In this document: positions 44,166 through 52,563 of the stretch, one piece after another | Numbering within the stretch: the stretch's first letter is position 1 | Layout: every line of letters begins with the position of its first letter | Source: Seleniivibrio woodruffii | Lineage (GTDB): Bacteria; Chrysiogenota; Deferribacteres; Deferribacterales; Geovibrionaceae | Direction of reading: 5' to 3' | Length of the DNA stretch: 64,000 nucleotides | NCBI RefSeq assembly: GCF_004339245.1 | Contig: NZ_SMGG01000006.1 | Coordinates: 124,001-188,000 of the forward strand | The notes under the pieces: model-generated | Told to the model about the DNA's origin: nothing | What the model saw: the letters and a program-made list of their open reading frames with translations, nothing else | Databases searched by the model: none | Program-made: the position numbers and the translations under genes

Positions 44166-44834
44166 TCAGGAGATGATATCCTGATAATGCGCCCACTTGA
44201 TGGCGAACTGTGTGAGTTCTGCGGAACTTTTCAGCCCCAGCTTGTGTTTCATGCTCTCCCTGAATGCATCAATGGTCTTCACGCTCAGGTTCAGATTTTC
44301 GGCTATCTGCTTCGACGCAAATCCGTTGCCTATGAGCTGAAACACCTGAAACTCTCTGTCGCTCAACGTTTCAACCACATCTCTGTCATGGCAGTTCTTC
44401 AGATTCATTGCCTTGTTCAGAACATGCTCAGTCATCCTGTCGCTGAAATATATCTTGCCTTTGATTATCTTTCTCATGGCATCGATTATTGCCGTGGGCT
44501 TCTCGCTTTTCATGATATATCCCGACGCTCCCGCGCGGACGCATCTTTCGGCAAAAACAAGCTCCTCCCGCATGGAGAGAACCAGAATGTGGACGTTCGG
44601 ATAGCGGGCCTTTATGCTCTTTATGAGATCAAGTCCATCGGATGATGCCAGCGAAAGATCCACGATAGCTATATCCGGTTCAATATTGAACAGCATGTTC
44701 AGCGCAACCGGAGCATCATCCGCAGATCCGCATATTTCCATATCCTCTTCCTGATTTATGAGTTTTGCAAGCCCTTCTCTCACAATGGCATGATCATCAA
44801 CCAGAAAGACCTTGTACTTTTTTTCACTGCTCAT
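44166..44834 (-). CDS. NarL/LuxR-type response regulator
   Basis: This 222-residue DNA-binding regulator has a receiver domain with the acidic pair VDDH, the phosphorylated Asp in IAIVDLSLASSDG near residue 55 and Lys in MKSEKP. The C-terminal LuxR helix-turn-helix reads LSDREFQVFQLIGNGFASKQIAENLNLSVKTIDAFRESMKHKLGL. ATG 44834 has GAGGA upstream and overlaps the kinase stop by 11 bases, so kinase and regulator are a pair. The flavoprotein operon lies directly downstream in the same direction. Confidence 0.94.
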   Translation of the reverse strand: MSSEKKYKVFLVDDHAIVREGLAKLINQEEDMEICGSADDAPVALNMLFNIEPDIAIVDLSLASSDGLDLIKSIKARYPNVHILVLSMREELVFAERCVRAGASGYIMKSEKPTAIIDAMRKIIKGKIYFSDRMTEHVLNKAMNLKNCHDRDVVETLSDREFQVFQLIGNGFASKQIAENLNLSVKTIDAFRESMKHKLGLKSSAELTQFAIKWAHYQDIIS

Positions 44835-46272
44835 CAGATTCCTCACCATGCGGCACCTTCATGGTGGCTATCACCGAAGTCCCGCCGCTTATATTGTTTA
44901 TGATATCTATATCCGCCCCGATTATGGACGCCCGGTATTTCATTATACGAAGACCCTGCCCGTTCAGACTTTTCCTGCAGTCCGCCATTCCGACTCCGTT
45001 GTCGCTGATTTCGAGCCTGAGCTGATCAAAATTTTTGGTTATAAAGATGTTTATCTGCGAACAGCCGCTGTGCTTCACAGCATTCGTCATTGCCTCATGG
45101 GCGATGAAATAGAGGTGGTTGCAAACTTCATAATCCGCAATTATGACCGGTTTTCTGCATACATAGCCGCACTTTATTCCGTAGATTTTCTCAACGCCCG
45201 ATGCCATGTTCTCCAGTGCGGACATCAGTCCCTGTTCATCCTCACTCACAGGGCATAAACCGTTTATCACGCTGCGCATCATGTTCAGAGCTTTCTTGGT
45301 GTATTCCACTATATCCGATGCAGATGAAGATTCTGAGGGCAGTTTATGCTTCAGCTCCTGCTGAAGCGCAGTGGCAAGAAACGAAATCCCCGTGAGCACC
45401 TGTCCAAGCCCATCGTGCAGATCGTTGCCTATCTTCTTGCGTTCATTGCTCAGCATCTCCAGAATCTGCCGTTCAAGCATCTTCTGTTCGGTGATATCTC
45501 TGATGACCTGCACCAGCCCTACGAAATCACCCTTCTCACTGAGCACAGGGTGGGTGAGAATATGGAACACCATCCCAGCCGCGCGCACTTCGCCCGACTG
45601 AGGCTCTTTTGACATCATGGGATGCCCCACAGGACAGCCCCTGCAGAAGCCCTTTTCTTTATGGCATATTTCGTAGCAGTATTTTCCGGCTATATTTTCA
45701 ACAGGTATCCCCGAAAGCTTTGAAGCCACCCTGTTGGCCCATATCACTCTCATATCGGTATCGTAATATATTATGCAGTCGGACATAACGTCCAGAATCA
45801 GTGCCTTTTCCTGCTCAGATTTCTTGAGTGCTTCATCAGCGTTCACCCTGTCCGTGATGTTGAGAATTATTCCCCTCGCCTGTGCAAAATTTCCGTCGGC
45901 ATCATAAACCGCCCTTCCGTAAAGCAGAACCGTTATAACGTCCCCGTTCTTCTTCTTCATCTTCCATGTGATGTTTTTGACAATTCCCGTTCTCTTAAAA
46001 ACGGGAAAAATGGATTCGTGGATATCGACACCCTCTGCCAGCAGATCGTGAAAGCGCATGGAGAGAAACTCCTCTCGGGAGTAACCGAGAAACTCCTCAA
46101 ATCCCTTGTTAACACCTATCATTCTGCTGTCGGGATCAAGTACTATCTCCCCCAGTGGCACGTCATCCAACATCAGCATCTTTCTCCGTTCATCGTTCAG
46201 CAGCTCATTGTATGCCGCTTTGACCATGGATATCTCCTGCCTTAATCCCTCAATAATCTCCGCATCGGTCAT
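44824..46272 (-). CDS. PAS-PAS sensor histidine kinase, NarX/DesK class
   Basis: This 482-residue kinase is soluble: no membrane segment is visible. The first PAS domain (about 40-160) is followed by a second (about 165-265) that contains Cys-rich KYCYEICHKEKGFCRGCPV, a common anaerobe PAS feature that may bind a metal, haem or sense redox. The HisKA_3 helix has the phosphorylated His in GNDLHDGLGQVL near residue 290, and the ATPase domain has HEAMTNAVKHSG and DNGVGM. It overlaps the response regulator by 11 bases. The probable signal is intracellular redox or a respiratory substrate. Confidence 0.93.
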   Translation of the reverse strand: MTDAEIIEGLRQEISMVKAAYNELLNDERRKMLMLDDVPLGEIVLDPDSRMIGVNKGFEEFLGYSREEFLSMRFHDLLAEGVDIHESIFPVFKRTGIVKNITWKMKKKNGDVITVLLYGRAVYDADGNFAQARGIILNITDRVNADEALKKSEQEKALILDVMSDCIIYYDTDMRVIWANRVASKLSGIPVENIAGKYCYEICHKEKGFCRGCPVGHPMMSKEPQSGEVRAAGMVFHILTHPVLSEKGDFVGLVQVIRDITEQKMLERQILEMLSNERKKIGNDLHDGLGQVLTGISFLATALQQELKHKLPSESSSASDIVEYTKKALNMMRSVINGLCPVSEDEQGLMSALENMASGVEKIYGIKCGYVCRKPVIIADYEVCNHLYFIAHEAMTNAVKHSGCSQINIFITKNFDQLRLEISDNGVGMADCRKSLNGQGLRIMKYRASIIGADIDIINNISGGTSVIATMKVPHGEESDEQ

Positions 46273-46423
46273 GGTGTATCTCCTATAGAACGGTAATAAA
46301 AACTAAAAAATCATGTTTATTTCCACTATAGTATACTTTAGGAGGGATTATTTTCAATAGCGCCGCCGATTGGCGCAAAAACGATGAAACCCATTTTAAT
46401 GTTCATTACCAATCATTAAAAAA

Positions 46424-46460
46424 ACCATAGGGAATTAATCGCCGAACAATAGGGGAATTT
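46424..46460. promoter_or_regulatory. Repeat of the CATAGGGAAT-type motif upstream of the kinase
   Basis: ACCATAGGGAATT (46424-46436) and ACAATAGGGGAATTT (46446-46460) lie between the MFS and kinase genes. They match the pair upstream of the flavoprotein operon. Orientation is opposite relative to the kinase transcript. Confidence 0.4.
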
Positions 46461-46462
46461 AC

Positions 46463-47623
46463 CTATTCGACAGAGCTATAACGGCAATCCTCACCAAGAC
46501 CGCCAAGACAGAAAAGAGCGGACGATGCCGCACCGAGAAGCCCGGAAACCAGAAATACTGAAGAGACTCCCCAGAGAGTGTAACAGAGTGAGCTGACAAG
46601 CGGTCCGGCGGCAAACCCTGCATTCATGCTTGCATTGAACCTGCCGAGGGTAACGCCGAGAACGGCACGTTCCGTTCTGCTGATAAGCAGAACCGAGCAG
46701 GCAGGCTGTGACACTGCGCTGAAGAAACCTCCCGCAAGGGAGAGTACAAACAAGCCCTGATATGAAGGGACAAGCGGAAAAAGCATCAGAATGAACGAAC
46801 TTGCGGCTCCTCCCACAATAACCAGCGTCTCCTTGCGGAAGCTGTCCGCCATAGAACCCGTGAACGGCAGCATAAAGGCCGTCACTGCGGAAGCCGCACA
46901 GAGTATGGCTCCCGTCTGGGACACGGATGCACCTATGCCGCTCAGATACACAGGCAGAAACGCCGCCGCAGACGCTATCCCCCACCCCCGGCAGAAAATG
47001 TATGCCAAGAGGACAGAATGTCTGCGGCCGCTTTTTTGAGGTGTCTGCTTGAAACAGAATTTTGGAACTGAACTATGAAGCCCTGAAAAGAGGAAAAAGA
47101 GGAAAAGTGCTGTCAGACAGCAAAAGGAAACCAATATGTAAACACCGCTCATGCCCCAGTGCTCGGCTATCAGCCCTCCGGCAAGAGGAGCTGTTGCAAG
47201 AGCAGCGTAAAATGCAAGATCGAAACGTCCGAAGAGTTTACCGTCTGTATTCTCCCCGATACCGTTGAGAAGATACACCATCACAGGGCGGAACATGCCG
47301 CAGGCTGCCCCCTGAAGTATGCGCATGACCACAATGAGGTTTCTGTCCTGAACAAAAACATAAGAAACTGCTATCAGAGCATAAACAGCCAGCGCAAAAA
47401 ACATTATGAAGTCAGCTCGGAATCTGTCCGCCAGCTTGCCTATGAGTGGACCGGTACCTATCTTTGAGAGGGAATACAGAGTGAACGCCAACCCGAGAAT
47501 CATTCCTCCAGCCCCTTTTTCCTGAAAATAGATCGAAAAGAGACTGTCTCCGGCTGCAAAACCGAAAGTAATCAGGAAATTAACGGCAAAAAGATAAATA
47601 AAACCGTCACCATGTCTTTTCAT
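46463..47623 (-). CDS. Major facilitator superfamily transporter
   Basis: This 386-residue protein has 12 predicted membrane helices and MFS loop motifs such as GPLIGKLADRFRAD near residue 58 (the motif A region) and GSMADSFRKETLV near residue 255. The family resembles drug or metabolite efflux carriers. ATG 47623 has CGGAG nine bases upstream. A long GC-rich leader with two perfect hairpins precedes it. The substrate cannot be read from sequence. Confidence 0.88.
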   Translation of the reverse strand: MKRHGDGFIYLFAVNFLITFGFAAGDSLFSIYFQEKGAGGMILGLAFTLYSLSKIGTGPLIGKLADRFRADFIMFFALAVYALIAVSYVFVQDRNLIVVMRILQGAACGMFRPVMVYLLNGIGENTDGKLFGRFDLAFYAALATAPLAGGLIAEHWGMSGVYILVSFCCLTALFLFFLFSGLHSSVPKFCFKQTPQKSGRRHSVLLAYIFCRGWGIASAAAFLPVYLSGIGASVSQTGAILCAASAVTAFMLPFTGSMADSFRKETLVIVGGAASSFILMLFPLVPSYQGLFVLSLAGGFFSAVSQPACSVLLISRTERAVLGVTLGRFNASMNAGFAAGPLVSSLCYTLWGVSSVFLVSGLLGAASSALFCLGGLGEDCRYSSVE

Positions 47624-47650
47624 GCGTCATTCTCCGTCCGGACAAGAGCA

Positions 47651-47703
47651 GGGGCGGTATGCCGCCCCGTGATCTATGGAGGCCAGCTCCTCCCCCGGAG
47701 CTG
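47651..47703 (-). promoter_or_regulatory. Two-hairpin leader upstream of the MFS gene
   Basis: Two perfect seven-base hairpins, GGGGCGG/CCGCCCC with a four-base loop (47651-47668) and CAGCTCC/GGAGCTG with a six-base loop (47684-47703), sit 15 bases apart in the MFS leader. No T-run follows. No known riboswitch core fits. Confidence 0.4.
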
Positions 47704-47899
47704 ATGAGATAACTGTTTTAACAGCTGCGACTTTACCACAGGCATATAAACCTGAAAATCAGGCGCATTACCGTTTGGGTTCAGAAAAATATCTTAACGG
47801 CTCATAGGTATTTTTACTCTTCTGCTGAAAATTGCAGTTGATACATTTATTTCAGAATTACAAATTACATGGTAACATTAGAGTCATAAGGGGTGCGGA

Positions 47900-49219
47900 A
47901 TGACAAAATTCGAGAGATTTCTTCAGTTTTTCAACATAGACAGCGATCCTTCGTTTTTTGAAGAGATTTATGCCCAGTCCGAGATGACAAAAAGCTACAC
48001 GGTTCTTCTGCTGTTGGCAAACTTCATAGCCCTTTTCGGACTTATCACCAACAGCGTTGCGGTGATAATCGGTGCAATGCTTATCTCCCCTCTTATGGGG
48101 CCGATAATCAGCTTCGGATTCGCATACATAACATCGGAAACAAAACTCATAAGACAGTCGCTGACAACCATAGGCAAAAGCCTTGTGTATGTCATACTCT
48201 CCGCCGCTGTGCTCTCTTTCATATCACCCCTGAACGAGTTGAACGAACAGATTCTGGCCAGAACAAAACCTAACCTCTATGACCTCTTCATAGCGGTTTT
48301 CTCCGGTCTGGCTGTCTCGGTCAGCTACCTGTCGAAGCGTGCCAACGCAGTTTCCATACTCACCGGGGTTGCCATAGCAACTTCCATCATTCCCCCTTTA
48401 AGCGTTGTGGGTTTCGGCATAGGCACGGGCAACTGGGCGGTTTCCGTGGGTTCGTTCCTGCTGTTTGCAACCAACTTTGCGGCAATAGTCGCCACAACGG
48501 CACTCAGCGGCATCCTGTTCGGAAACCAGTATTTTCAGCACCTCAAGGACTTCAACTACATAAAGAAACGTCTCACAATGATAGTCGCACTCATCCTGCT
48601 CATCTGCCTTCCTCTCTCCTTCACACTTAAGCAGTCGGTGGAGAACCTGAAAATCCGCAGAATAGTTAATCAGGCAGTGGGCAACATAAAAAATGCCACG
48701 GTGTTCAACGTCAGCTACAGTATGAACAAGGATACGCTGAACCTCAACCTTGCTCTGGCCGCCAGCAAGCCTCTGACACATGACGAAACCCTTGTGCTGA
48801 AAGCAGAGATTGAAAACAGACTGGGCAAAAAGAGCGACATCCACATCACTCAGGTGGCTCTGAAAGAGGATCTGGTTAGCAACACCCGCACTGTGGTAAA
48901 GGCTCAGCCGGAACCTGTTGAGCTGAATATAGCCGAGGTTTCGGATAAGTTCAGGGAAAAAACAAGGGATATCAGGGCTGAGATAGCCAAACTGCTGGCT
49001 CCCGCCGAGATAACCGACTATGCGGTACTGCTCAGCTCCGACAACACTGCAACCCTCAGGCTGAAGGTTATCAGAGAGACACCTGTTTCAGCGGAAGAGA
49101 TGAATATGCTGACGAAGTTTGTTTCGGCAAATTTTAAATATAATATGAAAGTGAACGTGGAAACCGTAATTCCTGAAGCTGCTATCGCAGAGGAAGATGC
49201 AATAAAGCCTGAAAACTAG
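47900..49219 (+). CDS. DUF389 (TIGR00341-like) membrane protein
   Basis: This 439-residue protein has six or seven membrane helices in residues 35-240 with the DUF389 start FFEEIYAQSEMTKSYTVLLLLANFIALFGLITNSVAVIIGAMLISPLMGPI. The last 190 residues are soluble alpha/beta with repeated domain-like units. DUF389 proteins are widely conserved; the function is not established. It is preceded by AGGGGTGCGG. The stop overlaps the convergent next gene by four bases. Confidence 0.9.
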   Translation: MTKFERFLQFFNIDSDPSFFEEIYAQSEMTKSYTVLLLLANFIALFGLITNSVAVIIGAMLISPLMGPIISFGFAYITSETKLIRQSLTTIGKSLVYVILSAAVLSFISPLNELNEQILARTKPNLYDLFIAVFSGLAVSVSYLSKRANAVSILTGVAIATSIIPPLSVVGFGIGTGNWAVSVGSFLLFATNFAAIVATTALSGILFGNQYFQHLKDFNYIKKRLTMIVALILLICLPLSFTLKQSVENLKIRRIVNQAVGNIKNATVFNVSYSMNKDTLNLNLALAASKPLTHDETLVLKAEIENRLGKKSDIHITQVALKEDLVSNTRTVVKAQPEPVELNIAEVSDKFREKTRDIRAEIAKLLAPAEITDYAVLLSSDNTATLRLKVIRETPVSAEEMNMLTKFVSANFKYNMKVNVETVIPEAAIAEEDAIKPEN

Positions 49220-50505
49220 GCTTTTTCCGCCAGATTGTTGTAGTAGACCCGCATTTTATCGGTGAGGAACTCACAGGGATAATAGATTCCGGCGATGGCT
49301 CCGGTCTGGAAATCACCCTCATCGGTATGGAGTATCTGGTTTGCTGGAATGAATGTCTTGTGAAGCCCGGCATAGGCACATTCCTTGTCGCATATGAGCC
49401 TGACCGGCATTCCGTCACCCGTTATCCCCCACACAAGGGGTCTTTTGGGGCATGCCTGTCTCAGCTTAAACGCATATTCCAGAAGCTGCTGTTTCATCGC
49501 CGGCAGAAACAGTCTGCCCAGAAGCTTCACTATCTCTATGTCGGCATATCCTGAGTACGCCAGCTCATACATAACCTTGTGCACTTCAATGCTTCCGGTT
49601 GTGTATCTGTTCTTTTTGACTATATCAACAAACAGGTTCACCGTCATGAGTATCCGCATGAACGGGTTTCCGGAGTTGTCCTGAATGTTGAAGACGGCCG
49701 TTCCGTCTGCATCTCTGTAGCTGTATCTATGGAGTATCGCTTTATAAACCTGCGGGTCACGGCAAAGTTCGGCCGCAATCTGCGCCGACTGATGACATTT
49801 CAGCGCAGGTTCGGAATCTTCAAGGGCGTAGCCGGAAAAAATCCCTGAATACTGCATGAAGGTGGTGAAGGTCATATTATGCAGAAAATAATCCTTCTCG
49901 GCCAGATTCTCAGCCCTGCTCATATACATTGATGCTACAATCATCCCCAGAAAGGTCGTGTGCACTGTGTTTGAGAACATCTCCATGTGACTGTCCAGAT
50001 TTTTCACCATCCTGAGCATAACAGATATACCCTTTGCATTGTCCAGAAGCCTGTCCACAAAACCGCTGAAATTTCTGCTGATTCCGGTCTTTAAATCCAC
50101 ATACTCGTGAAAGCTTTTAAACTTCCCTCCGCTGCTCTTCACCCTCTCAAGGGAGCGTTCAATACGTGAGTTCACCCTGAGCCTGTAAAGCTCCAGAACA
50201 TCATCAGACGCCTGAACTGAAACGGAAGTGGTCATGAAACCTGGATTGACAACGTATCTCTCCAGAAGGGACTCGATGTATTTGTCGATGGGAATGTCTT
50301 TGTTTATAAGGATGTTGCCGCCCATATCCCTCAGCTCGGAGGCCATGGGCATTGAGTGGGTGAACATGCAGACGCCATTCAGCCTGAGATATTTAACGAA
50401 CTCCGGGGCTCCCTGTGCCATGAGCTTATCACGCAGGGTATTTTCGGATATGTCCAGATCTGCGGCCAGCATTTCAAATATGTTTGCGTGTACTATCGTC
50501 TGCAA
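49216..50505 (-). CDS. Unrecognised helical protein with a degenerate HD-like pattern
   Basis: This 429-residue cytosolic protein is mostly helical. Around residues 180-270 a pattern resembling a HD-GYP fold appears (SNTVHTTFLGMIVASMYM, LHNMTFTTFMQYSG, KCHQSAQIAAELC, ILHRYSYRDADGT), but the catalytic HD pair and GYP motif are absent. It might sense rather than hydrolyse cyclic di-GMP, or the resemblance may be chance. Start is TTG 50505, as GGGGTGG lies four bases before it. It stands alone, with its promoter between it and the terminator at 50592-50621. Confidence 0.6.
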   Translation of the reverse strand: MQTIVHANIFEMLAADLDISENTLRDKLMAQGAPEFVKYLRLNGVCMFTHSMPMASELRDMGGNILINKDIPIDKYIESLLERYVVNPGFMTTSVSVQASDDVLELYRLRVNSRIERSLERVKSSGGKFKSFHEYVDLKTGISRNFSGFVDRLLDNAKGISVMLRMVKNLDSHMEMFSNTVHTTFLGMIVASMYMSRAENLAEKDYFLHNMTFTTFMQYSGIFSGYALEDSEPALKCHQSAQIAAELCRDPQVYKAILHRYSYRDADGTAVFNIQDNSGNPFMRILMTVNLFVDIVKKNRYTTGSIEVHKVMYELAYSGYADIEIVKLLGRLFLPAMKQQLLEYAFKLRQACPKRPLVWGITGDGMPVRLICDKECAYAGLHKTFIPANQILHTDEGDFQTGAIAGIYYPCEFLTDKMRVYYNNLAEKA

Positions 50506-50591
50506 AAAACCACCCCTTTTTTTTGCTGATAGTTATACTATGTAAAATTTAATCAATTAGTCAATACATATTGGGTGGTTAAAAAATATGC

Positions 50592-50621
50592 AAAAGAGAA
50601 AGGGCGGTTGCCCGCCCTCTC
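50592..50621 (-). terminator. Terminator of the large lipoprotein gene
   Basis: GAGA-a-AGGGCGG and CCGCCCTCTC pair around a short loop (50596-50621), with T-rich sequence following on the minus strand. Confidence 0.85.
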
Positions 50622-50632
50622 AGAATCAGCCT

Positions 50633-52363
50633 TTAATAGGCCAGCTGCGCTGCTGACGGAGAATATTGCCTGCGGTATTTGTCTGTGTACATGAGTCTGA
50701 AAGAATATACACCGCCGGACTGGAAGAGTGACGCATTGAATGTGTATGAAGTGCTTGCAAACGGCAGATTCTCTTTTTCAAGAATGATTTCGCTTGCAGA
50801 TGTCTGAGGTGATCTTTCGACCATCAGGTTAACTTCACTGATATCTTCATCATTGGGAGCCGAATAGGTGGCCGTAACGGAACCGTCGTTGTTTTTAACA
50901 ACTGAAATGCTCACTGCCTTACTGACACATGTAGGCAGTGTCATGGTTTTCGTAACGGTTGAGCTGTCGGCCATGGCCAGAGAGTATGTAACGGTCTTGC
51001 CGCAGAGATTTCCACCGTTCAGGCTGACTGTTCCCGTTCTGGTGAACTGACTGCCGTTCCATGTCCAGACCTCTCCGTTTTCAAATACCTGAACGCTCTT
51101 GCACTCGGTGTCATATGGGTTGACAGCCAGAGCAGCCGTTCCGGTGAATCCGTTGGATGTTACGGTTCCGGATGTGATGTTGGTGGTTCCTTCGCAGGCG
51201 GAAATATATGCGTATCTTGAGCTCCAGCCTGCGTCAGTGTTTAAGGTTGCCCAGAAATCAGCTCTTTCCTGATTTCCTCTGATATACCACGTGCCGTTTA
51301 TCTTCTGCAGGATCATTCCGGCATCTCCCGCCTTCTGGTCGTCGTATGCCTCTTCATAAACAACCTGTCCGCCCAGCGTGGCTCTGACATGGTTGTTCAT
51401 AAGTATGCGGTACATCAGACTGCCCTGCTCTTTCAGAGTGTTATAGGCCGGATCGTCTGAGGTCATCTTGACTGCAAGGGCTTCCGCTTTCACCACGGAA
51501 ACAGTCACTCCGGCAGGGATCTCCTCTTCACCGGCCGTCATGTCGGCTATGAAATCCGTTGCGTTATAGCCGTAGTCCATGAAATTCTGGGAATATATCA
51601 TTCCTGTGAGAACAGAAATGTTGCCTGAGTAGAAACTGCTGACGATATTGTTCGCCATTGCTTCAATTGCTGCCTTCTCGTTCTCTGTTACGGGTATTTC
51701 TATGCCGCCTGCCTCAACGACAGCTATGACCTGATTCATGGCGGCTTCATATGCCTGTGCGTTTCCTGCGCTGTCCCAACTTATTGCCGCAGTGTACGCC
51801 TGCTGAAGTGTGGCATACTGAGTATTGCCGGTGTCGGTTACCTCCTCTTTAACAGAGATAACGTCGATGGCAAGTGTTGCCTCTTTAACTCCCTCAAGCA
51901 GATAGCTGATAATATTCGACGGGGTCACCGTACTGTCAACCGCCTCGACCATCGACTCAAGAACGTCGACATAGAGAGTGGTCAAAGGGTTTGTTGCACC
52001 CAGATCGGCCGTTGCGCCCGATACGTCTATGGACTCGAAGAAGTTTTTAAGCACGAGATCGCCATACACAGCCTTTATGAACACAGGATCTCCCTCCTGA
52101 TAAGCAACTGAGCAGGAATATTCATTTCCGTTGCCAGTGCTGGTCATCCGTACCTCTGTTCCGTCGGGCAGTGTAAGGGTCACTATTATGTCCGTTGCCG
52201 CTCTTACTACGGCAGATGATACTCCGCTCATTTCAATAGTGGTTTTGACAGTCACTTCGGATGTCGGAGCAGGGCTGTCGCTGCCGCCGCCTCCTCCGCC
52301 GCAGCCGTAAAGTGCTGTCAGAAACAGTGTAAGAAGGCCGAAAATTAAAATTTTCCTGAACAT
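50633..52363 (-). CDS. Large secreted lipoprotein of unknown function
   Basis: The 576-residue product has a lipoprotein signal MFRKILIFGLLTLFLTALYGC with the Cys followed by Gly residues and a Ser/Pro linker. The mature part begins with a beta-rich carboxypeptidase-regulatory or filamin-like domain (TVKTTIEMSGVSSAVVRAATDIIVTL) and ends with a fibronectin-like segment (VNLMVERSPQTSAS...). No enzyme motif is visible and I do not recognise the family. It may be a surface protein. The gene stands alone; GGAGG lies before ATG 52363. Confidence 0.72.
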   Translation of the reverse strand: MFRKILIFGLLTLFLTALYGCGGGGGGSDSPAPTSEVTVKTTIEMSGVSSAVVRAATDIIVTLTLPDGTEVRMTSTGNGNEYSCSVAYQEGDPVFIKAVYGDLVLKNFFESIDVSGATADLGATNPLTTLYVDVLESMVEAVDSTVTPSNIISYLLEGVKEATLAIDVISVKEEVTDTGNTQYATLQQAYTAAISWDSAGNAQAYEAAMNQVIAVVEAGGIEIPVTENEKAAIEAMANNIVSSFYSGNISVLTGMIYSQNFMDYGYNATDFIADMTAGEEEIPAGVTVSVVKAEALAVKMTSDDPAYNTLKEQGSLMYRILMNNHVRATLGGQVVYEEAYDDQKAGDAGMILQKINGTWYIRGNQERADFWATLNTDAGWSSRYAYISACEGTTNITSGTVTSNGFTGTAALAVNPYDTECKSVQVFENGEVWTWNGSQFTRTGTVSLNGGNLCGKTVTYSLAMADSSTVTKTMTLPTCVSKAVSISVVKNNDGSVTATYSAPNDEDISEVNLMVERSPQTSASEIILEKENLPFASTSYTFNASLFQSGGVYSFRLMYTDKYRRQYSPSAAQLAY

Positions 52364-52563
52364 ATGAACCTCCTTTTGGGTTTCACATATTATACCATTA
52401 TAAACATTAGCTCACAAACGAGATTCTCAGATTTTTACAATCATGGAAATATATTATTAAATTATAATTATTCTGATTAACCAATAAACGATTGAAAACA
52501 TTCTATTGTTTGTCATAAACGGGCAGATGTGATATCCTTTAAAAAACAGATGCGGATGTGAAA

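Noticed and set aside
49216-50505. Active HD-GYP phosphodiesterase
   Set aside because: The HD pair and the GYP motif are not present, so the catalytic call cannot be supported.
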